Source: Eubacteriales bacterium
GTDB taxonomy: Bacteria; Bacillota; Clostridia; Oscillospirales; Butyricicoccaceae
Length of the DNA stretch: 43,512 nucleotides
Direction of reading: 5' to 3'
Assembly: GCA_030524205.1 (NCBI GenBank)
Contig: JAUNGZ010000020.1
Coordinates: forward strand, 1-43,512
The notes under the pieces were generated by a model. That model was not told the origin of the DNA and did no database searches. It saw only the letters and a list, made by a program, of their open reading frames with translations. This document shows, one piece after another, positions 1 through 9,720 of this stretch. A program made the position numbers and the translations under genes. How positions within the stretch are numbered: the stretch's first letter is position 1; each line of letters starts with the position of its first letter.

Positions 1-309
1 GCGCCGTGTCGGCGCTGTCGTCCCCCGTCCTTCGTCCAACTCCGCGCCGTGTCGGCGCTGTCGTCCCCCGTCCCCGCGCCGCCGCGCGCATTCAAACAGA
101 AACCGGCCACGCCGGTTTCATAAAAAGGCCGAGCTTCGCCCGGTCTTTTTATCCAAAGCCGTCACCGCCCGAAAATCAAAATTTTCGGGCGGCGACGGCG
201 CAATAGCCTTCCCGGCGCACCGCCGGAAGGCGTCCCTCGATGGAAGCGCATAGCGCTTCCATCGAACGCCCGCAGGGCGCCCTTCGTTTGAAACCGTGGT
301 TTCAAACGA
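1..309 (+). repeat. Structured intergenic repeat, copy A
   Basis: Noncoding stretch made of successive hairpins. It opens with an exact 30-base direct repeat (1-30 and 44-73), each containing GCGCCGTGTCGGCGC, a short hairpin. Then come hairpins at 99-119 (AAACCGG/CCGGTTT), 120-152 (ATAAAAAG/CTTTTTAT), 158-199 (long stem with CAAA loop), 206-231 (GCCTTC/GAAGGC), 237-265 (TCGATGGAAGCGC/GCGCTTCCATCGA) and an extra terminal hairpin at 284-309 (TCGTTTGAAACC/GGTTTCAAACGA). The last one contains the cobT stop codon. The same order of modules and linkers (ATCCAAAG, GGCGCAATAGCC, GCGTCCCTCGAT) recurs in copies B and C with different but still paired stem sequences. Orientation is called + by analogy with B and C. 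Confidence 0.85.
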
Positions 310-1360
310 GAGGCGTGTACGCCTCCATCCCGATTTCATCAAAGGACGGCATCCCGTTATACGCCGCGAGCGCCAGATCGAGCAGCGCGACCGCCGCGAC
401 CGCGCCCGTTCCCTCGCCCAGCCGCATCCCGGCGGCGAGAAAGGGCTGCATGCCCAGCGCGTCCAGCAGCAAGCGCCCCGCGGGCTCGGCCGACCGGTGG
501 GAGGCGAGCATGTAATCCCGCGCCGCCGGGCACAGCCGCGCCGCCAGCAGCGCCGCAGCGCAGGCGATCACGCCGTCCAGCACGACCGGCAGGCCGCGCG
601 CCGCGCCGCCGAGGTACAGCCCCGCCATGCCCGCGATGTCCAGCCCGCCGACCTTGGCGAGCACGCCGATCGGGTCGTCCTTGTCGGGGAGGTTGACCGA
701 AAGCGCGGTGCGCACCGCGTCTATCTTGCGCCGCAGCCCGTCCGAGGACAGCCCCGCGCCGCGCCCGGTGACCGCCTCCGCCGGCACGCCCAGCAGGGCG
801 GCGGCGACGGCGGCGCTCGTCGTCGTGTTGCCGATGCCCATTTCACCGGCGCAGAGCAGCTCATAGCCCTCGTCCGCGCGCGCCTCGGCCAGCGCAATGC
901 CCGTTTCGACGGCGCGCACAGCCTCCTCCCGCGTCATGGCGGGGCCCTGCGTCATGTCCGCCGTACCGTACCGGATTTTGCGGCGGACGATCTTTTCGCC
1001 CGCCACGTCGCGCGCCACGCCGATATCGACCGGAAACACATCCATGCCGATTTTTTTTGCCATCAGACAGACGGTCGACGCGCCTCGCCCCATGTTCTCG
1101 GCGACGACGGCGGTGATCTCCTGCCCGCACTGGGTCACGCCCCGCGCCACCACGCCGTTATCCGCGCAGAACACGACGGCCGCGCGCTTGTCGATCGCCG
1201 GCCTTGCCGTGCGGCGGACGCCCGCGAGCTGCAGAACCGCGTCCTCCAGCAGGCCGAGCGAGCCGAGCGGGATCGCGATTTGGGAAAAGCGGCGGCGCGC
1301 GGCTTCGACGCTCTCCCCGTCGATCGGCCGCACGGCCGCAATGGTTTGCTGCAAATTCAT
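302..1360 (-). CDS. cobT: Nicotinate-nucleotide--dimethylbenzimidazole phosphoribosyltransferase (CobT)
   Basis: Activates the lower-ligand base: it transfers phosphoribose from nicotinate mononucleotide to dimethylbenzimidazole (or a related base), giving the alpha-ribotide for the cobamide nucleotide loop. At 352 residues it has normal family length. The N-terminal helix region (QTIAAVRPIDGESVEAARRR), the glycine-rich GEMGIGNTTTSAAVAAALLG segment and the C-terminal RLGEGTGA motif, whose Glu316 is the expected catalytic base, are all present. Its ATG overlaps the cbiA stop (ATGA), so the two are translationally coupled. It is the last gene of the riboswitch-led operon in this window. Its TGA lies inside the terminal hairpin of repeat copy A, so no ordinary terminator follows it. 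Confidence 0.95.
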   Translation of the reverse strand: MNLQQTIAAVRPIDGESVEAARRRFSQIAIPLGSLGLLEDAVLQLAGVRRTARPAIDKRAAVVFCADNGVVARGVTQCGQEITAVVAENMGRGASTVCLMAKKIGMDVFPVDIGVARDVAGEKIVRRKIRYGTADMTQGPAMTREEAVRAVETGIALAEARADEGYELLCAGEMGIGNTTTSAAVAAALLGVPAEAVTGRGAGLSSDGLRRKIDAVRTALSVNLPDKDDPIGVLAKVGGLDIAGMAGLYLGGAARGLPVVLDGVIACAAALLAARLCPAARDYMLASHRSAEPAGRLLLDALGMQPFLAAGMRLGEGTGAVAAVALLDLALAAYNGMPSFDEIGMEAYTPLV

Positions 1361-2706
1361 GGTTTTATCTCCTCATACGCCGCACATTTGCGGACGAAAT
1401 TTGCCGCGAGGGCCGGATGCGCGCGAAAATACAAATGCGGATAGCCCGCATACAGCGTATCCGACGCGAAGCCGCCGTCCCAGCCGCGCCCGTTCGGCTT
1501 TTGGGCGCGGAACGCGTCCCCCGCGCGGTCGGACGCGCCGTAGTGGAACTCGTGCGCGCGGATGGACTCGCCCGCACGGCAGAGCAGGTTGTCGGCCTTG
1601 GCCGTCAGCGTCACGTAGCCGAAGCGCCGGAGCTTTTTCGTCATTTGGACATGCAGCGGCAGCGCGCCCGCCATCGGATGGCCGTCCAGCGTCTCGTGCA
1701 GGTACTGGAAGCCGCCGCACTCCGCGATGGCCGGCAAGCCGCCCTGCACGGCGTTTTTCACGCTCTCACGCATGGATTGGTTGGCCGACAGGCGGGCGGC
1801 GTGCAGCTCGGGGTAGCCACCGCCGAGGTACAGGCCGGACACGTTTTCCGGCAGCGTTTCGTCGTCCAGCGGCGAAAACGCGACCAGCTCCACGCCGAGC
1901 GCGCGCAGCACGTCCAAATTATCCGCATAGTAAAAGCAGAACGCCTGATCGCGCGCGACCGCAACGCGCACCCCCTCGCAGATGGGCGACAGCGGCGCTG
2001 TGTCGTCCGCGAGCGGCGCAGCCGTCCGCGCGAGGGCGGCGAGGCCGTCGAGGTCAAGCCCTTCCTCCGCCGCGTCGGCGAGCAGGTCGAGCTTGCGATG
2101 CAGGTTTTCGATCTCGCCCGCCGTGACCAGCCCTAAGTGCCGGTCGGGAATTTCGGCCTCGGACACGGGCGGCAGAAAGCCGTAAACCGGCAGGCCGGCC
2201 TTTTCCGCGATCGCGCGGTAAAAGGGGTACATTGCCGCCGAAACGCCGTTTAAAATCACGCCCGCGAGCGTGTTCGGCGCGAAATCCCGAAAGCCCTGTA
2301 TCTCCGCCGCGAGCGAGAGCGACTGCCCCTTCGGGCGCACGACCAGCACGGCGGGCGCGCCCGCCGCCCGCGCGAGATGGGCGGCGGAGGCCGTGTCGGT
2401 ATCGCCCGAAACGCCGTCGTAAAAGCCCATCGCGCCCTCGATTACGCCGAGGCCGTCCGCCGGGATGTGGCGCGCGAGGTCGGCGCGGACGGTTTTTTCG
2501 TCCACGAAAAAAAGGTCTAAATTGCGGCTGGGCACGCCCAGCACCGCCGTGTGGAACATGGGGTCGATGTAGTCCGGCCCGCATTTGAAGGCGGCGAGGG
2601 TCTCGCCGCGCCGCTGGAAGGCGCGCAGCACGGCGGCCGTCACGGTCGTCTTGCCGCAGCCCGAGCCGGTTCCGCCAAGCAGCAGGCGAGGCGCGTTATT
2701 CGCCAT
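1357..2706 (-). CDS. cbiA: Cobyrinic acid a,c-diamide synthase (CbiA)
   Basis: ATP- and glutamine-dependent amidation of the a and c side chains of (cobalt-)cobyrinic acid. The protein has 449 residues. The P-loop GGTGSGCGKTT is at residues 11-21. The N-terminal half is a dethiobiotin-synthetase-like domain. The C-terminal half is a class I glutamine amidotransferase with GLYLGGGYPELHA (291-303) and the nucleophile Cys330 in AECGGFQYL; a late HEFHYG supplies the expected histidine. The start ATG lies 11 bases inside the end of cbiET, and the stop overlaps the cobT start. All of this argues for one transcript. Family assignment is secure. Confidence 0.95.
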   Translation of the reverse strand: MANNAPRLLLGGTGSGCGKTTVTAAVLRAFQRRGETLAAFKCGPDYIDPMFHTAVLGVPSRNLDLFFVDEKTVRADLARHIPADGLGVIEGAMGFYDGVSGDTDTASAAHLARAAGAPAVLVVRPKGQSLSLAAEIQGFRDFAPNTLAGVILNGVSAAMYPFYRAIAEKAGLPVYGFLPPVSEAEIPDRHLGLVTAGEIENLHRKLDLLADAAEEGLDLDGLAALARTAAPLADDTAPLSPICEGVRVAVARDQAFCFYYADNLDVLRALGVELVAFSPLDDETLPENVSGLYLGGGYPELHAARLSANQSMRESVKNAVQGGLPAIAECGGFQYLHETLDGHPMAGALPLHVQMTKKLRRFGYVTLTAKADNLLCRAGESIRAHEFHYGASDRAGDAFRAQKPNGRGWDGGFASDTLYAGYPHLYFRAHPALAANFVRKCAAYEEIKP

Positions 2707-3889
2707 TTTCGCCGCCCCCCGACAGGATGAACACCGGATTGTTCGCGGTCAGCAGGGTGTACGGCCCGGCGGCCTTGCCGCGCGACGCGGCAAGCTGCAC
2801 GGTCTCGACGTGCGCAAAGCCCAGTTCGATGAGCGCGGTTCTGGCCTCATGCAGCGTTTCCAGCGCGATGGCGTTCACCACGACGCGCGCGGCGGGGTTT
2901 TTCCGCTTGACAAGCTCTAAAATGCGGCGCAGCTCACCCCCGCTGCCGCCGACGAACACCGCGTCCGGCGCAGGCAGCTCTTCGAGTGCGCCCGGCGCTT
3001 CGCCCTCCACGATTTGCACATTATATCCGCCGAGCTTTTGGCGGTTTTGCCGAAGCAGCGCGACGGCCTCCGCGTTCCGTTCGACCGCGCAGACCGCGCC
3101 GTCGCACGCCTTGCGCGCCAGCTCAAGCGCGACCGCGCCCGTGCCCGCTCCCACGTCCCAAACGGTGTCACGCGGGCGCACGGCCAGCTTGGCGGCGCTC
3201 ACCCAGCGCACCTCCTCCTTGGTCATCGGCACGGCCCCGCGCGTGAGCATTTCGTCGCGCACCGGCTCGCGCGCGTCGGCGGGCGCGGGGTTTTCGATCA
3301 GCAGCACGGCCAGCGCGCCGCAGGGCGTGTCCGCGAGGGCGGCTGCGGTATCGGTCACGATGCGCTCGTCCGCCGCGCCGAGGTTTTCGCCTAAGTGAAC
3401 GGTCAAGCCCCCCAGACCCGCGTCGGCCAGCGCGCGGCAGACGGCGGACGCGGTGTGCGTCCCGCCCGTCAGCGCAAAGACCTTTTGATGGTAGCTGACC
3501 GCGCCGAACAGGCTGCCCGCGCGCCCGTGCAGGCTGCGCACGCAGACATCGTCGTAAGCCACGCCGAGCTTGGCGCAGAAATATTGCAGGCTGGACAGGC
3601 CGCAGACCGTTTCCACGTCCCCGTGCGGTGCGAGCGCCGCGCGCAGCATTCCCGCCGCGCTGAAAAAGCCCGCGTCGCCCGAGACGAGCAGCGCGACGGT
3701 CTCCGCGTCCGACGCAAGGGCGCGCGCGGGCATTTCCCCGAAGGGACAGCTCTCCGCGTCTGCGCGCAGGCGCGTCAGACGCGGCGCGGCCAGCACCAGC
3801 CCCGCCGCGGCGATGGCGGCGGCGGCCTCGCCGGTCAGCCCCTCCGGCGCGCCCATTCCTGCGCCGACGATGGTAAAATGACGTGCCAT
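2696..3889 (-). CDS. cbiET: Fused cobalt-precorrin-7 C5-methyltransferase / precorrin-6B C15-methyltransferase-decarboxylase (CbiE-CbiT)
   Basis: A 397-residue two-domain protein equivalent to aerobic CobL. Residues 1 to about 205 form a tetrapyrrole methylase (CbiE), with VGAGMGAPEGLT at the N terminus and LVSGDAGFFSAAG at 68-80. Residues from about 215 form a Rossmann SAM methyltransferase (CbiT), with WDVGAGTGAVALE at 244-256 and DAVFVGGSGG further on. Together they methylate C5 and C15 and remove the C12 acetate carboxylate of the corrin ring. A good GGAG site lies 8 bases before the ATG. It is 14 bases from hemL and overlaps cbiA by 11. The fusion is common; many clostridia keep cbiE and cbiT separate. 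Confidence 0.94.
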   Translation of the reverse strand: MARHFTIVGAGMGAPEGLTGEAAAAIAAAGLVLAAPRLTRLRADAESCPFGEMPARALASDAETVALLVSGDAGFFSAAGMLRAALAPHGDVETVCGLSSLQYFCAKLGVAYDDVCVRSLHGRAGSLFGAVSYHQKVFALTGGTHTASAVCRALADAGLGGLTVHLGENLGAADERIVTDTAAALADTPCGALAVLLIENPAPADAREPVRDEMLTRGAVPMTKEEVRWVSAAKLAVRPRDTVWDVGAGTGAVALELARKACDGAVCAVERNAEAVALLRQNRQKLGGYNVQIVEGEAPGALEELPAPDAVFVGGSGGELRRILELVKRKNPAARVVVNAIALETLHEARTALIELGFAHVETVQLAASRGKAAGPYTLLTANNPVFILSGGGENGE

Positions 3890-3903
3890 GCGGTTTTCTC
3901 CTT

Positions 3904-5186
<1,283 letters not shown>

Positions 5187-5187
<1 letters not shown>

Positions 5188-6173
5188 CAGCCGATGTCCC
5201 CCTTTCGGATCGCGTCCGCCAGCTCGTTGGCGTAGTAGGTGATCAGGATGTCCGCGCCCGCGCGGAACACAGCGACGGCCGACTCGCACATCACGCCGTA
5301 TTCGTCGACCAGCCCCGCCGCCGCGGCGGCTTTTATCATTGCGTACTCGCCGGATACGGAGTACGCCGCGACCGGCAGGTCGAACCGCCGGCGGCATTGG
5401 TAAACCAAGTCGAGATAGCTCATCGCGGGCTTGATCATCAGGATATCCGCGCCCTCCTCCACGTCCAGCGCGCACTCGCGCATGGCCTCGCGGCCGTTGT
5501 GCCAGTCCATCTGGTAGGAGCGGCGGTCACCGAAGGACGGCGCCGAGCCAGCCGCGTCCCGGAACGGACCGTAGAAGAAGGAGGCGTACTTAGCGGCGTA
5601 GCTCATGATCGGCACATTCCCGAACCCGTTTTCATCGAGCGCCGCGCGAATGGCGGAGACGCGGCCGTCCATCATGTCCGAGGGCGCGACCATGTCCGCG
5701 CCCGCCTTGGCGTGCGAAACGGCGATCTGCGCGAGGCGCGCGATCGTCTGGTCGTTATCCACGTAATCGCCGCACAGGATACCGCAGTGCCCGTGGCTGG
5801 TGTATTCACACATGCACACGTCGGTGACGACGTACATTTCGGGGTCCAGCGCCTTGATTTTGCGGATGCCCTGCTGAACGATCCCGTCCTCCGCCCACGC
5901 ACCCGAGCCAATCTCGTCCTTCACTTGCGGCAGGCCGAACAGAATGACGCGGGACACGCCGTGCGCGTGCGCGCGTTCGACCATGCGGCCGAGCTGATCG
6001 GGCGAATAGTGGTACTGCCCGGGCAGCGAGGGGATCTCGCGGTAAATGCCCGCGCCCTCGGCCACGAACACGGGCCAGATCAGGCTTTCGGGCGAAAGGC
6101 GCGTCTCGCGCACCAGCTTGCGCAGCCCGGGCGAGGTGCGCAGGCGGCGGGGACGAATGATATCGTTAAACAT
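5187..6173 (-). CDS. hemB: Porphobilinogen synthase (delta-aminolevulinic acid dehydratase, HemB)
   Basis: Condenses two aminolevulinate molecules to porphobilinogen. The 328 residues are full length. RPRRLRTSPGLRKLVRETRLSPESLIWPVFV is a typical N terminus; the Cys-rich metal-site segment VCMCEYTSHGHCGIL and the active-site lysine segments MSYAAKYASFFYGPFRDA and ILMIKPAMSYLDL are intact. The cysteines suggest a zinc-type rather than magnesium-only enzyme. It overlaps the cobA-hemD end by 8 bases and hands over to hemL by a 1-base ATGA overlap, so it is translated within the long cob operon. Confidence 0.96.
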
Positions 6174-7662
6174 TTTGATATTCCTCCAACAGACAGGCGA
6201 TCATTTCGTCGATGGTCGCGTTTTTTGCAATTTTGACGCGCATTTTATGGTTTCGGGCGGCCTCGGCGGTCTTTTCACTGATGCACAGCGCGGTCAAGCC
6301 GGAAAAATCGGCTTTGCCGACCGCGTTTACAAAGCCCTCGACTGTCGAGACGCTGGTAAAGGTCACCGTGTCAACGGCGTTTTGGGCGAGCAGTTCGCGC
6401 AGGCGTTCGGCCTTGTCCGAGCGGTAAACCGTGTCGTAGGTCGCGATATCGGCAAACGGCACGCCGTTTTCGGCGAGGATGCGCGGCAGCTCGTCCGCGC
6501 CCTGCGCGGCGCGCGGCAGCAGCACGCGCTCGCCCGGCTTTGCCGCGCGCACGAGGGCTTCGGCCAAATGCGCGCCGTCGTAAATTTCGGGGCACAGATC
6601 GGCCGTGATGCCGTATTTTTCGAGCGCCCTTGCCGTGCCCGCGCCGAGGACCGCGAAGCGGCAGCCGTACAGCGCGCGCAGGTCGCGGCCGTTTTTTTGC
6701 AGCGCGTGCAGCAGGGCGGGCACGCCCGCCGGGCTGGTCAGCGCGACCCAGTCCCATTTTTCATGCAGGGCGGTATCGAGCGCGGACACGTCCGCCCGCT
6801 CGACGGTCTCGATGCACGGGCACTCAATCACATTCGCGCCCAAGGCGCGCAGCCTATCCGCCAGCGTGCCCGCCCGCTCGCGCGGGCGGGTGACGGCCAC
6901 GGTTCTGCCGTGCAGCGGCAGCGGGGTGAACCAGTCGAGCGTCTCGCTCAGCGCGCACACGCGCCCGACCACGATAAGCGCCGGGCTTTGCAGCCCCGCC
7001 GCGCGCACCCGTTCGGACAGGGCCGAAATCTCCGCCACGACCTTACTCTGGCTGCCGCGCGCGCCGTTTTCGATGACGGCGGCCGGCATTCGCGGGTCGA
7101 TGCCCGCCGAAAGCAGCCCGTCCGTCACCCGCTCGAGCGCGGTCAGCCCCATCAAAAAGACCAGCGTGCCGTCGAGGCGCACCAGACTTTCAAAGTCGAT
7201 CTCGAGCTTTTTGCCCGCCCGCGCGTGCGCCGTGACGATATGCACGGATGAGCAGTAGTCCCGGTGCGTCACCGGAATGCCTGCGAACGCGGGCGCGGCC
7301 AGCGCCGAGGTCACGCCCGGAATCACCTCAAACGGAACGCCGTTCGCCTTCAGGCATTCGCATTCCTCACCGCCGCGCCCGAACAGGTAGCAGTCCCCGC
7401 CCTTTAAGCGGACGGTGTTTTTACCCGCCTTCGCCAGACGGACGAGGAGTTCGTTGATCTCGTCCTGCGGCACGGGATGGCGGTTGTTTTCCTTGCCGAC
7501 ACTGACGCGCTCCGCGTCCGGCGGGACGAGGTCGAGGATGTCCTCGCTCACCAGCCGGTCGTAAACGACCGCGTCGGCGTTTTCGAGCGCCGCCGCGCCC
7601 GCGCGCGTCAGCAGCCCCCTGCCGCCCGGCCCCGCGCCGACCAAGGTCACTTTTCCGCTCAT
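6166..7662 (-). CDS. cobA-hemD: Fused uroporphyrinogen-III C-methyltransferase / uroporphyrinogen-III synthase (CobA-HemD)
   Basis: A 498-residue bifunctional enzyme. Residues 1 to about 245 are a SUMT tetrapyrrole methylase (VTLVGAGPGGRGLLT, then VVYDRLVS and RLKGGDCYLFGRGGEE), making precorrin-2. The rest is HemD, starting at GRTVAVTRPRERAGTLADRLRALGA, which closes and inverts ring D of hydroxymethylbilane. One chain therefore makes uroporphyrinogen III and immediately commits it to siro/corrin products. The start is taken at 7662, not at the longer open frame, because of the SUMT N terminus, a GGAGGG site and ATGA overlap with the hemC stop. This fusion order is known in clostridia and lactobacilli. 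Confidence 0.95.
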   Translation of the reverse strand: MSGKVTLVGAGPGGRGLLTRAGAAALENADAVVYDRLVSEDILDLVPPDAERVSVGKENNRHPVPQDEINELLVRLAKAGKNTVRLKGGDCYLFGRGGEECECLKANGVPFEVIPGVTSALAAPAFAGIPVTHRDYCSSVHIVTAHARAGKKLEIDFESLVRLDGTLVFLMGLTALERVTDGLLSAGIDPRMPAAVIENGARGSQSKVVAEISALSERVRAAGLQSPALIVVGRVCALSETLDWFTPLPLHGRTVAVTRPRERAGTLADRLRALGANVIECPCIETVERADVSALDTALHEKWDWVALTSPAGVPALLHALQKNGRDLRALYGCRFAVLGAGTARALEKYGITADLCPEIYDGAHLAEALVRAAKPGERVLLPRAAQGADELPRILAENGVPFADIATYDTVYRSDKAERLRELLAQNAVDTVTFTSVSTVEGFVNAVGKADFSGLTALCISEKTAEAARNHKMRVKIAKNATIDEMIACLLEEYQNV

Positions 7663-8531
7663 CTTTTTCCCTCCGCCTGTTCTCTGAGCTGTACGGCCAG
7701 CGTTTGGCCCAGCGTCTCCGCCGCCGCGCGCGCGCCCGAAAGCTCTCCGCGCACGACGGTTTTTTCGTCCGCCGAGGCGTACAGACCGCGTAAGCGCAGC
7801 GTTTCGCCGTCCACCTCCGCGTAGGCCGCGACAGGCGCGAAGCATCCGCCGTCTAGCGCTTTGACGAACGCCCGCTCGGCGCGCGCGCAGTCGCGCGCGT
7901 CCGCGTCGTCAAGAAGGCGCACGGCCTCCGTCCACTCGTCCGCGCGGCCCTGCACGGCCAAAATTCCCTGTCCCGCCGCCGGCAGCATCTCGTCCGGCGA
8001 AAAATAACGGCTGATGCGGCTTTCCAGCCCCAAGCGGCGCAGCCCCGCCGCCGCGAGGACGAGCGCGCCGTATGCGCCGCCGTCGAGCTTTGAAAGCCGT
8101 GTCTGCACGTTGCCGCGCACTGGCTTCACCTCGATTTCCGGAAACAGCGCCGCGAGCTGCACCCGCCGCCGGGCGGACGAGCAGCCGATGGGCTTCGTTT
8201 TGTCCCACGCGCCGCCTTCGGGCAGCACGAGCGCGTCGCGCGCGTCCTCCCGCTTGGGGAACGCTAAAAGCGGCAGGCCGTCCGGCTGCTCCATCGGCAC
8301 GTCCTTTAGGCTGTGCACGGTCAGGTCGACCCGCCCCTCGGCGAGCGCTTGGTCAAGCTCCTTGACAAACAGGCCCTTGCCGCCGACTTGGTCGAGCGTT
8401 TTGTCGAGCACCATGTCGCCCGTGGTTTTCATTGTGACAAGCGTACAGCCGCCGAGCGCGTGGCAGACAAACTCGGCCTGCGCGACAGCGAGCCGGCTGT
8501 CCCGGCTGCCCACCCTAATCGTCTTTTCCAT
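7659..8531 (-). CDS. hemC: Hydroxymethylbilane synthase (porphobilinogen deaminase, HemC)
   Basis: Polymerises four porphobilinogens into hydroxymethylbilane using a dipyrromethane cofactor. Starting at the ATG at 8531, which has GGAGG 6 bases upstream, it has 290 residues and begins IRVGSRDSRLAVAQAE, the canonical N terminus. ALVLPEGG, RGNVQTRLSKLDGGAYGALVLAAAGL (product and cofactor-binding arginines) and the cofactor cysteine in ALDGGCFAPVAAYAE are present. The open frame extends upstream, but that part overlaps the cbiJ-sirC gene in another frame and is not needed. It overlaps that gene by 17 bases and is coupled to cobA-hemD by ATGA. Confidence 0.96.
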   Translation of the reverse strand: MEKTIRVGSRDSRLAVAQAEFVCHALGGCTLVTMKTTGDMVLDKTLDQVGGKGLFVKELDQALAEGRVDLTVHSLKDVPMEQPDGLPLLAFPKREDARDALVLPEGGAWDKTKPIGCSSARRRVQLAALFPEIEVKPVRGNVQTRLSKLDGGAYGALVLAAAGLRRLGLESRISRYFSPDEMLPAAGQGILAVQGRADEWTEAVRLLDDADARDCARAERAFVKALDGGCFAPVAAYAEVDGETLRLRGLYASADEKTVVRGELSGARAAAETLGQTLAVQLREQAEGKR

Positions 8532-9720
8532 CGAGTTCCTCCAATACCGCGCGGATACGCCTTGCCGCCCCGGCGGTCTTTGCATGCGCCGCGCCGAGCG
8601 ACACCACGCCCGCAATAAGCCCCCCTCCCTCGCACACGGCGGGGAAAAAGAAGGTCGACTCGGCGGCGCAATCCGCCACCGAGCACGGAACGCCAAGCGC
8701 CTTGCAGTCCGCGCCGATCCTATGGTTTACCGCGCGGTCGTCCGTCGCCGCGACTGCCAGAAAAACGCCCGAAAGATCGTTTTTCTCGTAGCCGCGGGCT
8801 TCGTCCAACAAGAGCGCCGACCGGCTCTCGGGCGCGATCACGCGCACGGAAGCGCCAAACCGACGAAGCACGCTAACGCGCCGCGCGGCGATCCCGCCCG
8901 CGCCGAACACCGCGCAATTTTTGCCCGCGAGCGAGACAAACAGCGGAAAGCGCGGCAGCGCGCGCTCCGGCTCGGCAAGCCCGAGCCGCGCGGCGAGATA
9001 GGCCTCCACTTCGGCAAGCGTTTTGCCCCGCTCCTCCGCCGGGCGGGCGATGACCAGCACCCGCGCGCCCGTCTCCCGCGCGGCGGACAGCTTTTCGGCA
9101 AAGCCGCCCGCCTCCCCGCCGTCCTTGGTGACCAGAATGTCCGCGCCCGTCTGCCGCAGCAGGGCGGCGTTCATTTCGTGCGAAAACGGCCCCTGCATGG
9201 CAATCACGCGCGCGCCCGGAAAGCCGAGCGCCTCGCACCTTTGCAGCACCGCCGCCGTGGGCAGCACGCGCGGGAACAGGCGCTCTTTGTAATTTTGTAC
9301 GGCGGTGAACGCCTCCAGCTCCTTGCTACCCGTGGTGAGCAGCGCGCGCCCCGGATGCGCGTTCAGCCAAGCGGCCGCCGCCGCCGTGTCCGGCACGGTT
9401 TCGACGCCCGCCGTCCCGCCCGGCGGACGGATCAGCCGCAGATACGCCGCGCCCGCCCGTTCGCAGGCCGCGCGCAGGTTTTTTGTGACCTCGGCGGCGT
9501 AGGGGTGGGTCGCGTCGACCACCAGCGCGTTTTCACCGATCGCGCGCGCCATTTCGTCCGCGTCCAGCCGTCCGGTGCGGACGGTGATCCCCTCCATCGG
9601 CTCGAGCACCTGCCCGCCGTAGGCGGTGGCGACAAAAACCTCGGCCTTCGCGCCGCGCTCGGATAAAAAGCGGCAGAGCGCGCGCCCCTCGCTCGTGCCG
9701 GAAAAAATACGGATGTTCAT
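8515..9720 (-). CDS. cbiJ-sirC: Fused precorrin-6A reductase / precorrin-2 dehydrogenase (CbiJ-SirC)
   Basis: A 401-residue protein with two recognisable parts. Residues 1 to about 250 match CbiJ/CobK: IRIFSGTSEGRALCRFL at the N terminus, VVDATHPYAAEVTKNLRAAC, and a late DILVTKDGGEAGGFAEKLSAA; this enzyme reduces the corrin macrocycle. Residues from about 265 match the NAD-binding part of precorrin-2 dehydrogenase (Met8/SirC/CysG N-domain): FPLFVSLAGKNCAVFGAGGIAARRV, then AVAATDDRAVNHRI and FFFPAVCEGGGLIAGV. That domain oxidises precorrin-2 to sirohydrochlorin, the substrate for cobalt insertion. Two non-consecutive pathway steps are thus joined. The start at 9720 overlaps the cbiH stop. The domain calls are secure; how common the fusion is I cannot say. 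Confidence 0.88.
   Translation of the reverse strand: MNIRIFSGTSEGRALCRFLSERGAKAEVFVATAYGGQVLEPMEGITVRTGRLDADEMARAIGENALVVDATHPYAAEVTKNLRAACERAGAAYLRLIRPPGGTAGVETVPDTAAAAAWLNAHPGRALLTTGSKELEAFTAVQNYKERLFPRVLPTAAVLQRCEALGFPGARVIAMQGPFSHEMNAALLRQTGADILVTKDGGEAGGFAEKLSAARETGARVLVIARPAEERGKTLAEVEAYLAARLGLAEPERALPRFPLFVSLAGKNCAVFGAGGIAARRVSVLRRFGASVRVIAPESRSALLLDEARGYEKNDLSGVFLAVAATDDRAVNHRIGADCKALGVPCSVADCAAESTFFFPAVCEGGGLIAGVVSLGAAHAKTAGAARRIRAVLEELDGKDD

Noticed and set aside
1-206. An open frame of about 66 codons at the left edge
   Set aside because: It runs through the direct repeats and hairpins of copy A, has no ribosome site and resembles no protein.
1-309. A CRISPR array, suggested by the repeated units
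   Set aside because: Only two direct repeats occur, the spacer is 13 bases, and the rest is hairpins. No cas gene is in the window.
897-2136. Long plus-strand open frames opposite cobT and cbiA
   Set aside because: They are Arg/Ala/Pro-rich mirror frames of well-identified minus-strand genes, caused by GC-rich codon use.
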